64,000 nt of DNA from Nonomuraea roseoviolacea subsp. carminata (GTDB lineage: Bacteria > Actinomycetota > Actinomycetes > Streptosporangiales > Streptosporangiaceae): contig NZ_JAMZEC010000001.1 of the NCBI RefSeq assembly GCF_024172185.1, forward strand, positions 4,278,001-4,342,000, written 5' to 3'. Under the pieces are notes generated by a model. That model saw nothing but the letters and a program-made list of their open reading frames with translations. It had not been told where the DNA came from and ran no database searches. A program made the position numbers and the translations under genes. Position 1 is the first letter of the stretch. Each line of letters begins with the position of its first letter. This document shows positions 24,307 to 32,176 of this stretch, one piece after another.

Positions 24307-25686
24307 CTACATGTTGATCATGTGGCCGGCCAGGCCGTGGATCGCCTCCTTGACCGCCTCGCCCAGGGTCGGGTGGGCGTGGACGTTGCGCGCGACCTCG
24401 TGCACCGTCAGGTCCCACTGCTGGGCCAGCGTCAGCTCCGGCAGCAGCTCCGTCACCTCGGGGCCGATGAGGTGGGCGCCGAGCAGCTCGCCGTACTTGC
24501 CGTCGCTGATGACCTTGACGAAGCCGTTGCTGTCGCCGAGGCCGTGGGCCTTGCCGTTGGCGGTGAAGGGGAACTTGGCCACCTTCACGTCGTAGCCCAG
24601 GTCGCGGGCCTGCGTCTCGGTGTAGCCGAAGCTGGCCACCTGCGGCTGGCAGTACGTCGCCCGGGGGATCATCACGTAGTCCAGCTCCATGGTCTCCGCG
24701 CCGCCGATGGTCTCGGCCGCGATGATGCCCATGGACTCGGCGGCGTGGGCCAGCATGAGCTTGGCCGTGACGTCGCCGATGGCGAAGATGTGCGGCACGC
24801 TCGTCCGGCAGCGGCCGTCGATCGCGATGGCGCCCCGGTCGGTGAGGGCCACGCCGGTCTTCTCCAGGCCGTAGCCGTCGACGCGCGGCTGGAAGCCGAT
24901 CGCCTGCAGCACCTTGTCGGCCTCCAGCACCTGCTGCTGGCCGTCACGCGTCACGGTGACCTTGACGGAGGAGCCCGTGTCGTCGATGGAGTCCACGCGG
25001 GTGGAGGTGAGGACCTCGATGCCGAGCCGCTTGTAGCGCTTGGCCAGCTCCGCCGACACCTCCTCGTCCTCCAGCGGGACCATCCGGTCGAGGAACTCCA
25101 CGATCGTCACCTTGACGCCGTAGTTGTGCAGCACGTACGCGAACTCCACGCCGATCGCGCCCGCGCCCGCGATGATGATGCTGCCCGGCAGCTCGCCGGT
25201 CATGATCTGCTCTTCGTACGTCACCACGCGCTCCGACAGCGACGTGCCGGGGATCAGCCGGGTGGTGGCGCCGGCGGCGATGATGCAGTGGTCGAACGTG
25301 ATCGTCTCGCCGTTCACCTGGATCGAGTTGGGGTCCAGGAAGGTGCCGCGGCCGTCGTACTCCGTGATGGAGTTCTTCTTCATCAGGTAGTGGACGCCCT
25401 TGACCCGGCCGTCCGCCACCTTGCGGCTGCGCGTGAAGGCGGCCCCGTAGTCGAAGGTCACCTCGCCGCTGATGCCGAAGGTCTTGGCCTCCTTGGTGAA
25501 GATGTGAGCCAGCTCCGCGTTGCGCAGCAGCGCCTTGGAGGGGATGCAGCCCACGTTCAGGCAGACGCCACCCCAGTACTTCTCCTCGATGACCGCTGTG
25601 CGCAGCCCGAGCTGGGCGGCGCGGACCGCGGCCGTGTACCCTCCGGGACCCGCGCCGAGAACGACGACGTCATAGTGAGTGCTCAT
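24307..25686 (-). CDS. lpdA: dihydrolipoyl dehydrogenase (E3)
   Basis: A 459-residue flavoprotein starting at ATG 25684-25686 (MSTHYDVVVLGAGPGGY); a 7-residue upstream extension is unlikely. The redox-active disulfide is Cys42/Cys47 in GGVCLNVGCIPSKALL. The FAD site GAGPGGY is at 11-17, and the NAD-binding fold contains GAGAIGVEFA. The C-terminal catalytic His-Glu dyad sits in VHAHPTLGEAVKEA. It reoxidises dihydrolipoamide in 2-oxoacid dehydrogenase complexes and in glycine cleavage, passing electrons to NAD. No E1 or E2 gene is adjacent; the E1/E2 genes at 58259-61777 lack their own E3 and may use this one. Confidence 0.95.
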   Translation of the reverse strand: MSTHYDVVVLGAGPGGYTAAVRAAQLGLRTAVIEEKYWGGVCLNVGCIPSKALLRNAELAHIFTKEAKTFGISGEVTFDYGAAFTRSRKVADGRVKGVHYLMKKNSITEYDGRGTFLDPNSIQVNGETITFDHCIIAAGATTRLIPGTSLSERVVTYEEQIMTGELPGSIIIAGAGAIGVEFAYVLHNYGVKVTIVEFLDRMVPLEDEEVSAELAKRYKRLGIEVLTSTRVDSIDDTGSSVKVTVTRDGQQQVLEADKVLQAIGFQPRVDGYGLEKTGVALTDRGAIAIDGRCRTSVPHIFAIGDVTAKLMLAHAAESMGIIAAETIGGAETMELDYVMIPRATYCQPQVASFGYTETQARDLGYDVKVAKFPFTANGKAHGLGDSNGFVKVISDGKYGELLGAHLIGPEVTELLPELTLAQQWDLTVHEVARNVHAHPTLGEAVKEAIHGLAGHMINM

Positions 25687-25776
25687 GAGTCGGACCATAC
25701 CGTCCACCCAGGTCTACCCCTGACCCTCGCCCCTGCCCCAGTGAAACGCGGCCTGTGGGCGGCTTGGATCGTACCC

Positions 25777-26460
25777 ATGAACGACTTCCCCGGCCGCTGG
25801 GCCGAAGGCGTCAGCCTGACCCTCGCGCCCGTCCTCATGCTCGCCGGCGTGCTGCTCCGCGTCGGGTACGACGGGTTCTTCCCCGCCCAGCTCGCCGCCT
25901 TCGCCGAGGCGCCCGTCCTGATGTCCGCCTCGTACGGGTGCTTCGCCCTGGGCAGCGCGCTGCTGTGGCCCGGCGTGCTCGGGCTGGTGCGCCGCTCGCC
26001 CGCCTCCCGGCTGGTGCTGTGGGGCGGGGTGATGGTGCTGTGCGGGCTGTTCGCCCGGGCCTTCCACGCCGGGGTGAGCCACCTGGCCCTCCAGCTCGTG
26101 GACGGCCAGGGCCTGGCCGCCGCGCAGCGGGCCGTGGCCGCCGCCTACGGCGCGTTCCACGTCTTCCAGGCGTTCAACGTGATGCTGTTCGCCGGGTGGG
26201 CGGTGCTGGCCGTCGCCCTGTGGCGGGCCGGGACGCTGGGGCCCGTGCGGAGCGTCGCCCTCGGGCTGATGTCGGCGCTGCCGATGGGGGTGCTCAAGGG
26301 GACCGGCCCGATGTCGCTCCTGGCCGTCGCCGGGCTGTGCGTGGCGCTGGTGCCGTACGGGGTGAAGGTCCTGCGCGAGGGGCCCGCGCCCCGGTGGTGG
26401 GCCGTCCCGCTGGCGCTGGCGGTCGGCGCGGGCGCCGTGGTCCTCGGCACCCTGGGCTGA
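25777..26460 (+). CDS. multi-pass membrane protein, unknown
   Basis: A 227-residue protein with about seven hydrophobic helices from residue 12 to the end. It starts at ATG 25777 (MNDFPGRWAEGVSLTLAP); an in-frame GTG at 25741 is less likely. There is a Gly/Ala-rich helix pattern and a conserved-looking SYGCFALGSALLWPGVLGLVRRSP segment, and no charged pore motif. I do not recognise a family or substrate. It is divergent from lpdA and convergent with the tautomerase-like gene. Confidence 0.8.
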   Translation: MNDFPGRWAEGVSLTLAPVLMLAGVLLRVGYDGFFPAQLAAFAEAPVLMSASYGCFALGSALLWPGVLGLVRRSPASRLVLWGGVMVLCGLFARAFHAGVSHLALQLVDGQGLAAAQRAVAAAYGAFHVFQAFNVMLFAGWAVLAVALWRAGTLGPVRSVALGLMSALPMGVLKGTGPMSLLAVAGLCVALVPYGVKVLREGPAPRWWAVPLALAVGAGAVVLGTLG

Positions 26461-26469
26461 CGTCCGCGG

Positions 26470-26844
26470 CTAGACGTCCACCTTGTACGTCAGCGCCAGC
26501 TCGTCCGCCGGCACCCCGCGGATCCCCCAGTTGACCTTGGGCATCTCCACGATGGTGATCTCCACGTCCTCGGCCGGGTAGGGCAGCCGGTCGTAGAGCG
26601 CGCGGATGAGCGCCCGCTTGGCCTCGTCGCTGCGGCCGGTGAAGCAGAGCACCTCGATGATCAGGTAGCCGTCGCCGCGCTGGGGGCAGATCAGGTCGTC
26701 GGCGTCGAGCAGCAGGAACCGGTGGAACCTCTTGTCCTCGGGCAGCCCCCACGCCTCCACCAGGCAGGAGTGGACGAGATCCGACACCTCGCGCCGCCGC
26801 TCGGCCCACACGTCACGCCGCCCGTAGAGCTTCACCTGTGCCAT
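26470..26844 (-). CDS. tautomerase-fold family protein lacking the catalytic Pro
   Basis: A 124-residue protein starting at ATG 26842-26844. The two beta-alpha-beta halves resemble tautomerase-superfamily (Tautomerase_2) proteins: QVKLYGRRDVWAERRREVSDLVHSCLVEAWGLPEDKRFHRFLLLD, then YLIIEVLCFTGRSDEAKRALIRALYDRL and VEITIVEMPKVNWGIRGVPADE. The family's catalytic base is the N-terminal Pro exposed after Met removal; here residue 2 is Ala, so classic tautomerase chemistry is not expected. It is divergent from the response regulator gene with 18 nt between the starts. Confidence 0.78.
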   Translation of the reverse strand: MAQVKLYGRRDVWAERRREVSDLVHSCLVEAWGLPEDKRFHRFLLLDADDLICPQRGDGYLIIEVLCFTGRSDEAKRALIRALYDRLPYPAEDVEITIVEMPKVNWGIRGVPADELALTYKVDV

Positions 26845-26862
26845 GTGCGCCACTATAGGGAA

Positions 26863-27513
26863 ATGATCCGGTTGCTGTTGGCCGACGACGAGGCCATGAT
26901 CCGGGCCGGCGTGCGGGCCATCCTCGCCGCGGACCCGTCGCTCGACGTGGTGGCCGAGGCGGACGACGGCCGCGCGGCGGTCGACCTGGCCATCAGCCAC
27001 CACCCGGACGTCGCCCTGCTGGACATCCGCATGCCCGTCCTCGACGGCCTGGCCGCCGCGGCCGAGATCCGCCGGGCGGCGCCGGGGACGGCCGTGGTGA
27101 TGCTCACCACGTTCGGCGAGGACGACTACATCGCCCGGGCCATCGACGTGGGCGCCAGCGGCTTCCTGCTCAAGTCGGGGGACCCGCGCGAGCTGATCGC
27201 CGGCATCCACGCCGTCGCGGAGGGCGGCGCGTACCTGTCGCCGAGGGTGGCCCAGCGCGTCATCACGCAGCTCGCCGCCGGGCGGGTGTCGCGCGGCGCC
27301 GCGGCCCGCGACCGGGTCGCGGCGCTCACCGAGCGGGAGCGGGAGGTGCTCGCGCTGCTCGGCTCAGGCCTGTCCAACGCGGAGATCGCCAAGCGGCTGC
27401 ACATCGTGGAGGGCACGGTGAAGGCGTACGTCAGCGCGATCCTCACCCGCCTGGACGTGCGCAATCGCGTACAGGCCGCGATCATCGCCCACGAGGCCGG
27501 CTTGGTAGCCTGA
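26863..27513 (+). CDS. orphan NarL/FixJ-family response regulator
   Basis: A 216-residue protein starting at ATG 26863. Receiver domain: DDE at 8-10, phospho-acceptor Asp54 (ALLDIRMPVLDG), Thr in LTTFGEDDY and Lys in LLKSGDPREL. The LuxR HTH at about 150-205 reads LTEREREVLALLGSGLSNAEIAKRLHIVEGTVKAYVSAILTRLDV. No histidine kinase gene is adjacent; the nearest kinase, at 19152-20321, already has its own regulator. Three nt separate it from the pyrD frame, so the two genes are probably co-transcribed. Confidence 0.93.
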   Translation: MIRLLLADDEAMIRAGVRAILAADPSLDVVAEADDGRAAVDLAISHHPDVALLDIRMPVLDGLAAAAEIRRAAPGTAVVMLTTFGEDDYIARAIDVGASGFLLKSGDPRELIAGIHAVAEGGAYLSPRVAQRVITQLAAGRVSRGAAARDRVAALTEREREVLALLGSGLSNAEIAKRLHIVEGTVKAYVSAILTRLDVRNRVQAAIIAHEAGLVA

Positions 27514-27519
27514 CCCGTG

Positions 27520-28653
27520 ATGTATCGCCTCGTGTTCACGCAGGTCTTGCGTCGTTTCGACGCCGAGGCCGTGCACCACCTCACTGTTCGCGCGCTCGCC
27601 CTGCTGTCGGCGCTGCCGCTGGTCAAGCGGCTGCTCCACAAGGCGCTCGCGCCCCACGACCCGGCACTGCGCGTCAGCGCGTTCGGCGTCCACTTCCCCG
27701 GCCCGCTCGGGCTCGCGGCCGGCTTCGACAAGGACGCCGCGTGCGCCGAGGGGGCCGCCGCGCTCGGCTTCGGCCACGTGGAGGTCGGCACGATCACCGC
27801 CCACGGCCAGCCCGGCAACCCGCGGCCCCGCCTGTTCCGGCTGGTGGGCGAGCGGGCGGTCGTCAACCGCATGGGCTTCAACAACGCCGGGGCCGCCGCC
27901 GCCGCGCGCCGCCTGCGCCGCGTACGCGGGGTGCCGGTGGTGGTCGGCGTCAACATCGGCAAGACCAAGGTGGTGCCGGAGTCCGGGGCGACGGCCGACT
28001 ACGTCGCCAGTGCCAGGCAGCTCGCGCCGCTGGCCGACTACCTCGTCGTCAACGTCAGCTCGCCCAACACGCCGGGCCTGCGCGACCTGCAGGCCGTCTC
28101 GCTGCTGCGCCCGCTGCTCACTGCGGTCAAGGAGGTCGCCGACGGCACGCCCCGGCGTACCCCGCTGCTGGTGAAGATCGCCCCCGACCTCGCCGACGAG
28201 GACGTGGACGCGGTCGCCGACCTGGCCCTGGAGCTGGGGCTCGACGGCGTCATCGCGACCAACACCACCATCAGGCACGGCGGCGAGACCGGCGGGCTGT
28301 CGGGGCGCCCACTCAAGGCGCGCTCGCTGGAGGTGCTGCGGCGGCTGAGGGCCCGCGTGGGCGACCGCATCACGCTCGTCTCCGTCGGCGGCGTCGAGGA
28401 CGTGGACGACGTGTGGGAGCGGCTGCTCGCCGGGGCCACGCTGGTGCAGGGCTACACCGGCTGGGTGTACGGCGGGCCGCTGTGGGCCGCCACGATCCAC
28501 CGGCAGCTCTCGCGCCGGGTCCGCCGCCACGGCTTCACCTCGATCACCCAGGTCATCGGCCGTACCGCGCCGGAGAGCCGCACCGCCCCCGAGGCCCGCA
28601 CCGCCCCCGAGGTCCGCACCGCTCCGGCGGCCCGCACCACGGGGGCCCCGTGA
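27520..28653 (+). CDS. pyrD: dihydroorotate dehydrogenase, quinone-type (class 2)
   Basis: About 377 residues, with the start at ATG 27520 (or GTG 27517). It oxidises dihydroorotate to orotate in pyrimidine synthesis, using FMN and passing electrons to quinone at the membrane. Class 2 features: an N-terminal helical membrane-contact segment (residues 1-40), GPLGLAAGFDKDA, NRMGFNNAG, the Ser-containing NVSSPNTPGLRDLQ catalytic loop, the FMN-phosphate loop SVGGV, and YTGWVYGGP. After the barrel ends at about 350, a tail of four RTAPEx repeats is added that catalysis does not need. The downstream GNAT gene overlaps by TGATG. Confidence 0.95.
   Translation: MYRLVFTQVLRRFDAEAVHHLTVRALALLSALPLVKRLLHKALAPHDPALRVSAFGVHFPGPLGLAAGFDKDAACAEGAAALGFGHVEVGTITAHGQPGNPRPRLFRLVGERAVVNRMGFNNAGAAAAARRLRRVRGVPVVVGVNIGKTKVVPESGATADYVASARQLAPLADYLVVNVSSPNTPGLRDLQAVSLLRPLLTAVKEVADGTPRRTPLLVKIAPDLADEDVDAVADLALELGLDGVIATNTTIRHGGETGGLSGRPLKARSLEVLRRLRARVGDRITLVSVGGVEDVDDVWERLLAGATLVQGYTGWVYGGPLWAATIHRQLSRRVRRHGFTSITQVIGRTAPESRTAPEARTAPEVRTAPAARTTGAP
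28561..28632 (+). repeat. 18-bp repeats encoding RTAPEx tail of PyrD
   Basis: Four tandem 18-bp units (28561-28578, 28579-28596, 28597-28614, 28615-28632) related to CGCACCGCCCCCGAGGCC encode RTAPES, RTAPEA, RTAPEV, RTAPAA. The middle two are almost identical. Confidence 0.9.
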
Positions 28654-29204
28654 TGAGGATCTCCCTGGCGGGCGGCGTCGTCCTGCGTCCGGTCGCCGAG
28701 GGCGACGCCCAGGCGCTCACCGACGCCTTCGTGCGCAACCGCGAGCACCTGCGCCCCTGGGACCCGCGCCGGCCCGAGACGTTCTTCACCCTGACCGGCC
28801 AGACCGAGCGGCTGGAGGCGCAGCTCCAGCAGTGCCGGGCCGGCCGGGTCATGCCGTGGGTGCTGGCCGACGGCGAGCGGATCGTCGGCTGCGTCAACCT
28901 CAACAGCATCGTGTACGGCGCCTTCGCCAGCGGCGCCCTCGGCTACTGGCTCGACGCCGGATACACCGGCCGCGGCCTGGCCACCGGCGCCGTCATGGAG
29001 GTCTGCCGCGACGCCGGCGAGCGGCTCGGCCTGCACCGGGTCGAGGCGGCCACGCTGCTGCACAACGTGGCCTCCCAGCGGGTGCTGGAGAAGGCCGGCT
29101 TCGAGGTGTACGGCGTCGCGCCCCGCTACATCCACATCGACGGCGAGTGGCGCGACCACCGCCTCTTCCAGCGCATCCTCAACGACCGCCCGCCCAGGCT
29201 CTGA
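28653..29204 (+). CDS. RimJ/RimL-type GNAT acetyltransferase
   Basis: A 183-residue protein whose ATG overlaps the pyrD stop (TGATG). Substrate-side start: VVLRPVAEGDAQALTDAFVRNREHLRPWDP, typical of RimJ-type N-terminal or amino-group acetyltransferases. Acetyl-CoA motif A: ALGYWLDAGYTGRGLATGAVMEVC. Motif B: LGLHRVEAATLLHNVASQRVLEKAGFEVYGVAPRYIHIDGEWRDH, the standard RimJ ending. The target may be a ribosomal protein N-terminus or a small amine; unknown. A 16-bp tandem duplication covers the stop codon (29191-29222). Confidence 0.9.
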   Translation: MRISLAGGVVLRPVAEGDAQALTDAFVRNREHLRPWDPRRPETFFTLTGQTERLEAQLQQCRAGRVMPWVLADGERIVGCVNLNSIVYGAFASGALGYWLDAGYTGRGLATGAVMEVCRDAGERLGLHRVEAATLLHNVASQRVLEKAGFEVYGVAPRYIHIDGEWRDHRLFQRILNDRPPRL

Positions 29205-29222
29205 GCCGCCCAAGCTCTGAGC
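29191..29222. repeat. 16-bp tandem duplication across a stop codon
   Basis: CGCCCAGGCTCTGAGC (29191-29206) is followed directly by CGCCCAAGCTCTGAGC (29207-29222), one base different. The first copy holds the GNAT stop codon and the second is untranslated, so it is a recent slippage event. Confidence 0.85.
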
Positions 29223-29242
29223 CGCCCGGCTCGGCGGAGGGC

Positions 29243-30853
29243 CTACAGGCTGGGGCGGGTGGACTCCGCGTCGTGGGTCATGCTCTCCAGCCGGTCCATG
29301 ACGTCGGCGACCCGCACGGCGCCCGCCCGGTACGGCCGGCGCCGCTGCCACGGCCGCGGCCCGGCCGGCGGCCGGTACTCCACACCGAGCGCGTCCAGCC
29401 GCCCGAGGTGCGCCCGGAGCCGGTCGGCGAAGTCCGGCCCCGCCTGGCCGCCCCACGTGACCTCGGCCAGGGCGCACGCCCGCGGCCAGATCCGGTAGTC
29501 CAGCGTGCGGGCGTCGGCGATCCGCTCGGTCCAGAGCTGGGCCTGCGCCCCGAGCACCCGCGAGCGCTCCTCGTCGGTCCACTCCGCCGGGGCCGGGACG
29601 AACGCCGCGACGTCCGCCACCGTGATCGTGTCGCCGATCGCCGCCGGCTCCTCCGGCGCGGCCGACTCCGCGTAGTCGAAGTAGAGCGGGAACACCGGCG
29701 TGGCCACCACGTCGTGGCCGGCCGCGGCGGCCCGGCGGCCGACGCCCATGCCGCGCCACGGCATGACCACGGTGTCGGGCCGCAGCTCGCCGCTGACGAA
29801 CGCCTCGTCCCACACCACGGCCCGCGCGCCCCGCTCGGCCAGCGCGTCGGCCAGTCGCCGCAGGAACCACGCCTGGAGCGCCGGCATCGACTCCACCCCG
29901 AGCGACGCGCGGTAGGCGTCGATCTCGGCCGAGTCCGTCCAGTGGTCGAGCACCACCTCGTCGCCGCCGATGTGGACGAACGGGGTGGGCCCGAGGGCGC
30001 CGATCAGCTCGTCGAAGACCGTGGTCAGGAACTCGACCGTGGGCGGCAGGGGCGACAGGATCGCGGGGGAGATGCCCCAGCGGTCGAGCACGTCGTACCG
30101 CTCGCCGGTGGCGCCCAGCTCCGGATAGGCGGCCAGGACGGCCGAGGCGTGGCCGGGCACGTCGATCTCCGGCACGACCACCACCTCGCGGGCCCGCGCG
30201 TAGCCGGCGATCTCGGCCAGGTCGTCCAGCGTGTAGAAGCCGCCGTGCGGCACGTCCTCGTAGCGCTCCGGCTCGCCCCGCTGGTGGACCGCCGTGCGCG
30301 GCCGGTGCGAGGCCACCTCGTGCAGCAGCGGGTACGCCCGGCTCTCCACCCGCCAGCCCTGGTCGTCCACCAGGTGCAGGTGCAGCCGGTTCAGCTTGTG
30401 CGCCGCCATGAGGTCGACGAGACGCAGCACCTCGCGCTTGGGGAAGAAGTGCCGGGCCACGTCGAGGTGGAGCCCGCGCCAGCCGAACACCGGCTCGTCC
30501 TCGACCCGCACGCCCGGCACGCTCCACGCGCGGCCGTGCCCGGGGCCGGCGGGGGCGCGGTAGGAGGCGTCGGGCAGGAGCTGGTGGAGCGTCTGCGCCG
30601 CGTAGAAGGCCCCGGCCCGGCCGCCCGCCGTGATCTCCACCCCGCGCGAGCCGGTGACCAGCCGGTACGCCTCGGGCCCGAGGTCCGGGTCGAGCCGTAC
30701 GTCGAGGTCACCGGAGTCGCCGGGCCGCAGGTCGAGCCCCGGCAGCGCCACGCGGACGGCGTCGGCCGCCTCGGCGGGGCCGGAGATGACGGACCCGGGG
30801 GTCAGCTCGCAGGAGCCGGACAGATGACGGACCAGGCGGGGGCGAGGGATCAT
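29243..30853 (-). CDS. beta-N-acetylhexosaminidase (GH20)
   Basis: A 536-residue protein starting at ATG 30851-30853, overlapping the amidase stop by ATGA; a longer reading upstream is antisense or overlapping noise. The N-terminal GH20b domain covers about 1-120 (PGLDLRPGDSGDLDVRLD). The GH20 barrel covers about 124-480: FGWRGLHLDVARHFFPK, LNRLHLHLVDDQGWR, VVVPEIDVPGHASA and the catalytic pair Asp298-Glu299 in HIGGDEVVLD. It removes terminal GlcNAc or GalNAc by substrate-assisted catalysis. No signal peptide is evident, so it is probably cytoplasmic, acting on imported chitin or peptidoglycan fragments. Coupling to the amidase supports cell-wall recycling. Confidence 0.93.
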   Translation of the reverse strand: MIPRPRLVRHLSGSCELTPGSVISGPAEAADAVRVALPGLDLRPGDSGDLDVRLDPDLGPEAYRLVTGSRGVEITAGGRAGAFYAAQTLHQLLPDASYRAPAGPGHGRAWSVPGVRVEDEPVFGWRGLHLDVARHFFPKREVLRLVDLMAAHKLNRLHLHLVDDQGWRVESRAYPLLHEVASHRPRTAVHQRGEPERYEDVPHGGFYTLDDLAEIAGYARAREVVVVPEIDVPGHASAVLAAYPELGATGERYDVLDRWGISPAILSPLPPTVEFLTTVFDELIGALGPTPFVHIGGDEVVLDHWTDSAEIDAYRASLGVESMPALQAWFLRRLADALAERGARAVVWDEAFVSGELRPDTVVMPWRGMGVGRRAAAAGHDVVATPVFPLYFDYAESAAPEEPAAIGDTITVADVAAFVPAPAEWTDEERSRVLGAQAQLWTERIADARTLDYRIWPRACALAEVTWGGQAGPDFADRLRAHLGRLDALGVEYRPPAGPRPWQRRRPYRAGAVRVADVMDRLESMTHDAESTRPSL

Positions 30854-31743
30854 GGTGTCAGATAGTGCTGCATGCCGTTCGCCAGCGCCAGGGCGACCCG
30901 CTGCCGGAACGCCGGGTCGCGGAACTTGGCCGCCTCGGCCGCGTTGCGCATGTTGCCGCACTCGATGAAGACCTTCGGCACGGTCGAGAGGTTGAGGCCG
31001 CCGAGGTCGGAGCGGAAGTCGAGCGCCTTGCTGCCGATGTAGGTGGAGTACGGCAGGCCGGTGCCCTGGTGGTAGGCGTCGCGGACCGCGAGGCCGAGCC
31101 GGCGCGAGTCGCCGACGACCGGGTCGACCGGGCCGTTGATCTTCTTCGGCATGATCACGTGGAAGCCGTGGTTGCCGGGCGCGGACCCGTCGCCGTGGAT
31201 GGAGATGGCGGCGTCGGCCTTGGCGCGGTTGCCGATCGCGGCCCGCTGGGTGATGCAGGGGCCGACGCTGTTGTTGTCGGACCTGGTCAGCTTGACCGTG
31301 GCGCCCCGGCTCTTGAGGATCTTGGCCAGCCGGTTGGAGACGTCCCAGCTGAAGGCCGCCTCGGTGTAGCCGTCGTTGGTGGACGTGCCGGTGGTGTCGC
31401 ACGCCTTCCACTGGGTCAGCACGTTGACCTTGCGGTTGACGGCCTTGGGGTCGCGGTAGTTGCCGCCGTTGTGGCCGGGGTCGATGACCACGACCTTGCC
31501 GGCCAGCGACCCGGCCCGGGGCGTGCCGGTGGCCCGGTCGCGCTTCGCCGCCCCGCCGGCACCCCGCCCGGCTCCCGGGTCCGCCGAAGGGGCGGGGGCC
31601 TGGGTGGCGACCTGCCCGGCCGGGACGCCGGCCGCGGAGCTCCCGGAGCCGGCGGGGCTCGCGGAGCCGCTCGCGCCGGCCGTGCCGCACGCGGTGACGA
31701 TCAGGCCGCAGGCGGCGAGAAGGGTGACGGGAAGAGCACGCAT
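30850..31743 (-). CDS. lipoprotein N-acetylmuramoyl-L-alanine amidase (Amidase_3)
   Basis: A 297-residue protein. ATG 31741-31743, behind GGAG, is chosen over TTG at 31752. Signal peptide with lipobox VTAC, lipidated Cys19. An Ala/Gly/Ser/Pro linker runs to about 80, followed by the zinc amidase domain: His in VIDPGHNGG, Glu in NDGYTEAAF, His in AISIHGDGS and catalytic Glu in VFIECGNMRNA are all present. It cleaves the MurNAc to L-Ala bond outside the cell membrane. It is followed, with ATGA overlap, by the GH20 hexosaminidase gene. A LacI regulator gene lies two genes upstream on the same strand. Confidence 0.93.
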   Translation of the reverse strand: MRALPVTLLAACGLIVTACGTAGASGSASPAGSGSSAAGVPAGQVATQAPAPSADPGAGRGAGGAAKRDRATGTPRAGSLAGKVVVIDPGHNGGNYRDPKAVNRKVNVLTQWKACDTTGTSTNDGYTEAAFSWDVSNRLAKILKSRGATVKLTRSDNNSVGPCITQRAAIGNRAKADAAISIHGDGSAPGNHGFHVIMPKKINGPVDPVVGDSRRLGLAVRDAYHQGTGLPYSTYIGSKALDFRSDLGGLNLSTVPKVFIECGNMRNAAEAAKFRDPAFRQRVALALANGMQHYLTP

Positions 31744-31807
31744 GAACTCCAACCTACGTCACGGCGCGCCGTGGCCCCACGCGTTCCCCGAAGGCGGGAG
31801 GAAGCTC

Positions 31808-32056
31808 TCACCAGACGCGCTCGCCGGCCTCCTGGCGTTGCAGGAGGGCGGCCAGCTCCCGCGCGTCCTCGGCGTCGAGGCCGAGGACGACGCGGGGACG
31901 TCCCCACGGGTGGTCGAGGGAGTGGGCGACGTAGCTGGCCACGGACTCGGCGCCGGTGTCGCCGGCACGACCCCGGCTCGCCCGCCACTGCGCCCAGGCG
32001 CGTTCGAGCTCCGACGCGGCGCGCTGGGCGCAGGAAACCAGTTCTGGATCACGCAT
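31808..32056 (-). CDS. small hypothetical protein
   Basis: An 82-residue protein starting at ATG 32054-32056 (MRDPELVSCAQRAASELERAWAQW); an 18-residue in-frame upstream extension is less protein-like. It is acidic with two helices (residues 3-27, and LDAEDARELAALLQRQEAGERVW at the end) flanking a short PRVVLGLDAED strand. The family is not recognised. It lies between the LacI gene and the amidase operon on the same strand, 64 nt from the amidase start. Confidence 0.65.
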   Translation of the reverse strand: MRDPELVSCAQRAASELERAWAQWRASRGRAGDTGAESVASYVAHSLDHPWGRPRVVLGLDAEDARELAALLQRQEAGERVW

Positions 32057-32176
32057 GACTGTCCCCCGGATCAGATTCGCGACCGCATCGTGTACGGCCG
32101 CGCATCGCATGACCCTGACGAGTAAACCTCCAGGCGGTGGGGTGTCCGTGTGTTGTTGACCGAGGTTTTGCCGCTC

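Noticed and set aside
30854..31690. In-frame N-terminal extension of the GH20 enzyme
   Set aside because: It overlaps the amidase gene in another frame, encodes Arg/Gly-rich noise, and the ATGA junction gives a normal start.
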